From Ferdinandcohnia sp036962685 (GTDB taxonomy: Bacteria; Bacillota; Bacilli; Bacillales; Bacillaceae_L): a stretch of 64,000 bases of DNA. The notes below the pieces were generated by a model, which saw nothing but the letters and a program-made list of their open reading frames with translations, did no database searches and was not told the DNA's origin. Where the stretch lies: contig NZ_JBALOP010000007.1 in assembly GCF_036962685.1 (NCBI RefSeq), positions 1 to 64,000 of the forward strand, given 5' to 3'. The translations under genes were made by a program, and so were the position numbers. Positions 60,708-64,000 of this stretch are shown piece after piece; positions within the stretch are counted from its first letter, which is position 1; the number at the start of each line of letters is the position of its first letter.

Positions 60708-61457
60708 TTGAGAATTGACGGACGATTACATAATCAATTACGACCGATTCAGCTTGAAATGAACTATATAAAACATCCAGAAGGATCTGTTTTAATTAAG
60801 GTTGGTGATACGAAAGTCATTTGTAATGCAAGCATTGAAGACAGGGTACCACCGTTTATGAGAGGGTCTGGCAAAGGATGGATCACAGCGGAATATTCAA
60901 TGCTTCCAAGGGCTACTGAACAAAGAAATATCCGCGAATCGAGTAAAGGGAAAATTTCAGGGAGAACGATGGAAATTCAGCGTCTAATTGGACGTGCACT
61001 TAGATCTGTTGTAAATCTCGAACTGCTTGGTGAAAAAACGATTTGGATTGATTGTGATGTCATCCAAGCTGACGGAGGTACAAGAACTGCATCAATAACT
61101 GGCGCTTTTGTCGCAATGGTTCTTGCTGTACATAAAATCTATCACAATAAAAAAATGAATTCATTTCCAATTACAGATTTTCTAGCTGCCATTTCGGTAG
61201 GAATCGACCCTGAAAAAGGGGAAATTCTTGATTTGAATTACATAGAAGATTCAACTGCAAATGTGGATATGAATGTTGTAATGACAGGTTCAGGTAAATT
61301 TGTAGAACTCCAAGGAACGGGTGAAGAATCTACTTTTTCGCGTAAACAATTACAAACCCTATTGGAACTAGCCGAAACAGGAATTAATGAATTGATTCAC
61401 GTTCAGAAAGATGCATTAGGTGATTTAGCAAACTTAATTGGAAAGAAGGACTTGTAA
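60708..61457 (+). CDS. rph: Ribonuclease PH
   Basis: Phosphorolytic 3'-5' exoribonuclease trimming tRNA 3' ends. The 249-residue protein has the family elements RIDGRLHNQLRPI, HPEGSVLIKVGDTKVICNAS, GWITAEYSMLPRATEQRNIRE (phosphate/substrate site) and CDVIQADGGTRTASITGAF. TTG 60708 is the start, 8 nt after AGGGGG and aligning with the family N-terminus; the upstream frame is excluded. It abuts rdgB (no gap). Confidence 0.94.
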   Translation: MRIDGRLHNQLRPIQLEMNYIKHPEGSVLIKVGDTKVICNASIEDRVPPFMRGSGKGWITAEYSMLPRATEQRNIRESSKGKISGRTMEIQRLIGRALRSVVNLELLGEKTIWIDCDVIQADGGTRTASITGAFVAMVLAVHKIYHNKKMNSFPITDFLAAISVGIDPEKGEILDLNYIEDSTANVDMNVVMTGSGKFVELQGTGEESTFSRKQLQTLLELAETGINELIHVQKDALGDLANLIGKKDL

Positions 61458-62063
61458 GTGAAGGAAATCATGATTGCTACCAAAAATAGCGGGAAGGTCA
61501 AAGAATTTAAAGACTTATTTGCGAGACAAGGTATAGAGGTGAAGTCCTTACTCGATTATCCAAACATTGAGGATGTTGAGGAGACTGGTGTAACATTTGC
61601 TGAAAATGCACAAATAAAAGCTGACTCAATTGCTAAAAAACTACACATACCTGTTATTGCAGATGATTCCGGTCTTGCAATCGACTATCTTGATGGCAGA
61701 CCTGGCGTTTATTCGGCAAGGTATGCAGGTGAACATAAAAATGATCTTGATAATCTAAATAAAGTTTTGGATGAGCTTAAAGGGGTTCCGAATGAAAAAA
61801 GGACAGCCAGATTCCATTGTGCACTAGCGTTAGCTATTCCAGGTGAAGAAACCGAAATCGTTGAGGGAACTTGTGAAGGAATTATAAAAGAGGAACCTGT
61901 AGGGGAAAATGGATTCGGCTATGACCCAATTTTCTTTGTGCCTGACAAAGGCAAAACAATGGCTGAGTTGTCAAAAGACGAGAAAAATCAAATCAGTCAT
62001 CGGGGGAATGCGCTAAAAAAGCTGGACAAGCTTCTAAAAGATCGCAAGGAGTTTCAAAGATGA
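61458..62063 (+). CDS. rdgB: dITP/XTP pyrophosphatase
   Basis: Removes non-canonical purine nucleotides (dITP, XTP). The 201-residue HAM1/RdgB protein has IATKNSGKVKEF (about 6-17), VTFAENAQIKAD, IADDSGLAIDYLDGRPGVYSARYAG (about 68-92) and FGYDPIFFVPDKGKTMAEL (about 153-171). GTG start directly after rph; overlaps ysnB by 4 nt. The B. subtilis counterpart is ysnA. Confidence 0.95.
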   Translation: MKEIMIATKNSGKVKEFKDLFARQGIEVKSLLDYPNIEDVEETGVTFAENAQIKADSIAKKLHIPVIADDSGLAIDYLDGRPGVYSARYAGEHKNDLDNLNKVLDELKGVPNEKRTARFHCALALAIPGEETEIVEGTCEGIIKEEPVGENGFGYDPIFFVPDKGKTMAELSKDEKNQISHRGNALKKLDKLLKDRKEFQR

Positions 62064-62569
62064 AGGTTCTAATTATAAGTGACAGCCATGGGTTAACAAA
62101 GGAATTACTCGACATAAAGGAACGCCATAAAAATGATGTGGAATTTATGCTCCATCTTGGGGATTCTGAGCTTTCTTCACAATCTGAGGAAATGAGTGGA
62201 TTTTCAGCGGTGCGAGGAAACTGTGATTTTGACTCGAACTTTCCTAATGATATGAATATACTCTTAAATGGGGTAAAAGTTTATCTAACACATGGTCATT
62301 TGTACAATGTGAAGATGACATTAATGAATCTTAAATATCGTGCACAAGAAGCAGGTGCATCAATTGCATGTTTTGGACATTCACATATTGCTGGTGCTGA
62401 AATGATTGATGATATTTTGTTTATCAACCCTGGTAGTATTCGTTTGCCGAGAATGCGTAGTGAAAAAACATATGTTATATTAGAGATTGTTGACAAACAA
62501 GCAAATGTTGTTTTTTACGATAGTGATGGTAATGTAATTGAGGAGTTATCAACGAAGCAAAATTTATGA
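62060..62569 (+). CDS. ysnB: YfcE/MJ0936-type metallophosphoesterase YsnB
   Basis: A 169-residue calcineurin-like phosphoesterase with dinuclear metal motifs ISDSHG (6-11), LHLGDSE (about 32-38), VRGNCDFD (about 52-59), THGH (75-78) and GHSHIAG (about 112-118). Phosphodiesterase activity is known for relatives; the substrate is unknown. It is translationally coupled to rdgB by the ATGA overlap. A terminator hairpin follows at 62579. Confidence 0.9.
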   Translation: MKVLIISDSHGLTKELLDIKERHKNDVEFMLHLGDSELSSQSEEMSGFSAVRGNCDFDSNFPNDMNILLNGVKVYLTHGHLYNVKMTLMNLKYRAQEAGASIACFGHSHIAGAEMIDDILFINPGSIRLPRMRSEKTYVILEIVDKQANVVFYDSDGNVIEELSTKQNL

Positions 62570-62576
62570 TACAATA

Positions 62577-62614
62577 GCTAAGGGAGTAAAATTTACTCCC
62601 TTTAGAAAATTTTT
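62577..62614 (+). terminator. Terminator after rph-rdgB-ysnB
   Basis: TAAGGGAGTAAA-ATTTACTCCCTTTA stem followed by an A/T-rich tract with T5. Confidence 0.75.
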
Positions 62615-62626
62615 CTTGAAAAAGTG

Positions 62627-62655
62627 TTGACATCGGATTCCTATCTGGATATAAT
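62627..62655 (+). promoter_or_regulatory. Perfect consensus sigma-A promoter of the tRNA-Arg locus
   Basis: TTGACA (62627-62632), a 17-bp spacer, TATAAT (62650-62655). Confidence 0.92.
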
Positions 62656-62695
62656 AAAAAATGTCGCTAATGAGTTAACGACAAAAAAACATAAT

Positions 62696-62714
62696 ATGTC
62701 CCAGTAGCTCAGCA
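62696..62714 (+). pseudogene. tRNA-Arg 5' end remnant
   Basis: ATGTCCCAGTAGCTCAGCA is identical to 62851-62869, the 5' flank and first 17 nt of the intact tRNA. It then diverges, so it cannot fold as a tRNA. It lies next to the strong promoter, 155 bp ahead of the real gene. Confidence 0.88.
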
Positions 62715-62852
62715 AAGCGTAAACATCTTGAATTGCATATGTGTAGCTTTGTTCCAACGCATTAGCATCCTTGAATTTTCTAGGAGAGGAAGGAACAGGT
62801 TATAGCAAATGAAGTAGTGGCTTACTGAACTACATAATAACTTAATAACAAT

Positions 62853-63215
62853 GTCCCAGTAGCTCAGCAGGATAGAGCAACGGCCTTCAAGAATAGGAGC
62901 CTCTATAGGGAAACAATAACTTATAGAGTGGACGACACTATATCGGTGAAGCCTTAACAGTGTTAAGCTGATGGTAATACCGAGGAAACTTACGTCTTTT
63001 CAAAGACCAAGGAGATTTGAATGATCAAGCAATTGATGGTAGAAACTCCAAAGAATAATCAGTAATGGTTATCGTGAGGTTCCGTAGAGACTACACGTGT
63101 CGCACCTGAAATGGTGAAGATATAGTCCAGACTACAAACAACAAAAGTTGGTGGCGAAAGTCATAGTGGTAAGCTAAGCCGTCGGTCGGGAGTTCGAATC
63201 TCTCCTGGGACGCCA
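62853..63215 (+). tRNA. tRNA-Arg(UCU) interrupted by a group I intron
   Basis: Exons 62853-62887 and 63174-63215 join to a complete tRNA: acceptor GTCCCAG/CTGGGAC with discriminator G and encoded CCA; D-stem GCTC/GAGC; anticodon stem ACGGC/GCCGT; loop CTT|CTAA giving anticodon TCT (reads AGA); variable loop CGGTC; T-arm GGGAG-TTCGAAT-CTCTC. The intron lies between U34 and C35. This is an essential arginine tRNA unless a second copy exists elsewhere. Confidence 0.95.
62888..63173 (+). other. Group I self-splicing intron in tRNA-Arg(UCU), 286 nt
   Basis: The canonical core can be traced. P1: exon GGCCTT with internal guide GGAGCC (62896-62901), U-G at the splice site. P2: CTCTATA/TATAGAG. P3: CGACAC (62933)/GTGTCG (63097). 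P4: CGGT (62944)/ACCG (62979). P5: GCC/GGT with a CTTAAC-agt-GTTAAG hairpin. P7: GACTA (63089)/TAGTC (63123). P8: CACC/GGTG. P10: UAG (62894) with exon CTA. The intron ends in G63173. No ORF inside. Confidence 0.93.
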
Positions 63216-63245
63216 TATTACATAAACAAAGAATCATACCATTAT

Positions 63246-63308
63246 AGCCTCTTATGTCGAAATGTTAAAGAATCAATTAACAATTTCGCTTTAAGAGGTT
63301 TTTTGTTT
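63246..63308 (+). terminator. Terminator after tRNA-Arg
   Basis: CCTCTTA..CGAAATGTTAA...TTAACAATTTCG..TAAGAGG followed by T6. Confidence 0.83.
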
Positions 63309-63402
63309 GGAATTTAATATTAATGTATGATATTCTAATTTAGAGATAAGAATATACGTTCGGGATAGCGTTAGAATTTACAATCTCCATTGGGGTGATT
63401 AT

Positions 63403-63816
63403 ATGGAACACCATACTAAACAAAAAGGAGATTTAGGAGTTTTAAAGGCACAAGTCGATTTGCACCAAAAGGGATATATGATTTTAATACCTCATACAGA
63501 ACATGCTGCTTTTGATTTGGTAATTTATAAAAATCAAGAATTTAAGAGAGTACAGGTTAAGTATAGAGAATTGAATCGGAATGGTGTGTTGGAAGTGAGG
63601 TTTCGCTCTTCTTATTGTAATAGTAAGGGAGTTGTTACTAAAGAAACCAATAAACAAGAAATTGATGTTTATTGTATTTATTGCCCTAACACAGACGAAT
63701 GTTATTATTTTGATCCCCAAAAAGGTAATAAATCCTTAACCTTGAGAGTTGATACTCCAAAGAATCAACAGGTTCAGAATGTACATCTCGCTAATGATTA
63801 TCGTGACCTTCCATGA
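63403..63816 (+). CDS. I-Ssp6803I-like group I intron endonuclease (PD-(D/E)XK), free-standing
   Basis: A 137-residue homing-endonuclease homologue. It begins with KQKGDLGVLKAQVDLHQKGYMILIPHTEHAAFDLVIYKN and continues FKRVQVKYRE, which give the PD-(D/E)XK-type E/D...QxK arrangement known from I-Ssp6803I, then EIDVYCIYCPNTDECYYFDP. Such enzymes are normally encoded inside group I introns of tRNA genes and cut intronless alleles. Here the gene is 188 bp downstream of the tRNA, outside the intron. Its 3' end overlaps a degraded intron core. GGGGTG is the ribosome-binding site. Confidence 0.88.
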   Translation: MEHHTKQKGDLGVLKAQVDLHQKGYMILIPHTEHAAFDLVIYKNQEFKRVQVKYRELNRNGVLEVRFRSSYCNSKGVVTKETNKQEIDVYCIYCPNTDECYYFDPQKGNKSLTLRVDTPKNQQVQNVHLANDYRDLP

Positions 63817-63850
63817 GAAACTACATATGTTGTATTGCCATATTACATAA
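63754..63850 (+). pseudogene. Degraded second copy of intron core and tRNA 3' end
   Basis: ACTCCAAAGAAT (63754-63765) and TAATGATTATCGTGA..TTCC..GAGAAACTACA (63792 onward) match intron 63045-63056 and 63063-63095. GCCATATTACATAA (63837-63850) is identical to 63212-63225, the tRNA 3' terminus plus flank. The P7-P8 remainder and the 3' exon body are missing. Confidence 0.8.
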
Positions 63851-63857
63851 TCAATCA

Positions 63858-63897
63858 CAAACACTTCTTTTCATAAAATGAATCGAAGTGTTTTTTA
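63858..63897 (+). terminator. Terminator after the endonuclease gene
   Basis: AACACTTC-(17 nt)-GAAGTGTT followed by a T-run. No further gene is seen to the window end. Confidence 0.8.
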
Positions 63898-64000
63898 TTT
63901 TTCCTCATTAATCTCACAGATCCTTCAATAAATAAATTTACCCCAAACCTCACTCAACACCTATCTTTCGTTCACAAATTTTTCGAGAAATTTTTTCAAT

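Noticed and set aside
62696..62714. A second functional tRNA gene upstream of tRNA-Arg
   Set aside because: Only the acceptor 5' strand and part of the D-arm are present; no anticodon or T-arm follows.
62888..63173. Insertion sequence or prophage attachment in tRNA-Arg
   Set aside because: There is no integrase or transposase and no att-type 3' exon duplication bounding an element here; the group I pairings explain the insert.

Overview
The window is about 64 kb of chromosome from a low-GC, endospore-forming Firmicute of the family Bacillaceae. The evidence is the gene content and order (citZ-icd-mdh, phoPR-polA-mutM-ytaF-coaE, gapB-speD-nrdR-dnaBI-ytxC-thrS, infC-rpmI-rplT, pheST-rnhC-zapA-yshB-polX-mutS2, lcfA-fadR-fadB-etfBA-trxA-uvrC-lysC, sdhCAB-gerE-racE-gerM-rph), which parallels the corresponding arc of the Bacillus subtilis chromosome. 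Spore genes (ytaF, ytxC, sspI, gerE, gerM) and the regulatory leaders fit the same picture. The repeats suggest a Neobacillus/Cytobacillus/Mesobacillus-like relative rather than B. subtilis itself; that placement is inference. Almost all genes are on the + strand; ysdB, sspI, rnhC, yslB and a NERD-domain gene are on the - strand.

Layout. 0.4-6.7 kb: TCA-cycle genes citZ, icd and mdh, a MaoC-like hydratase, and the PhoPR two-component system with an unusually short PhoR. 7-9 kb: hflK/hflC. 9-20.5 kb: DNA replication and repair (polA, mutM, dnaB, dnaI), CoA synthesis, gluconeogenic gapB with a CcpN-type operator, speD, nrdR. 20.5-24.6 kb: T-box-controlled thrS and the infC-rpmI-rplT translation operon (infC starts at AUU) behind an L20-type attenuator leader. 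24.6-30 kb: small membrane proteins, dut, an M42 peptidase, sspI, an rRNA methyltransferase and a YwaF-like membrane protein with a non-canonical start. 30-34 kb: T-box-controlled pheST. 34-41 kb: rnhC, cell division and repair genes. 41-46.7 kb: fatty-acid beta-oxidation with FadR and its operator. 46.7-51 kb: a candidate small RNA, trxA, uvrC, and lysC with a lysine riboswitch and an internal start for the beta subunit. 51-57.7 kb: yslB, succinate dehydrogenase, gerE, racE. 57.8-58.4 kb: a 53-bp tandem repeat array interrupted by two N gaps. 58.4-62.6 kb: NERD protein, gerM, rph, rdgB, ysnB.

The most unusual locus is at 62.6-63.9 kb. A tRNA-Arg(UCU) gene is interrupted directly after U34 by a 286-nt group I intron whose P1-P8 pairings can be read from the sequence. 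A 17-nt copy of the tRNA 5' end lies upstream, next to a perfect sigma-A promoter. Downstream is a free-standing gene for an I-Ssp6803I-like PD-(D/E)XK homing endonuclease. The end of that gene runs into a degraded second copy of the intron core, followed by a second copy of the tRNA 3' end and its flank. This looks like a duplicated intron locus in which one copy kept the tRNA and the other kept the endonuclease.

The intergenic regions carry several dispersed palindromic repeat families. One is a two-hairpin element, four long copies of which include three interrupted by N gaps. Another structured element of about 117 bp occurs in the same place and orientation in both T-box leaders. Five runs of N (28031-28165, 36069-36095, 43754-43898, 57883-57957, 58082-58245) all fall inside repeats.
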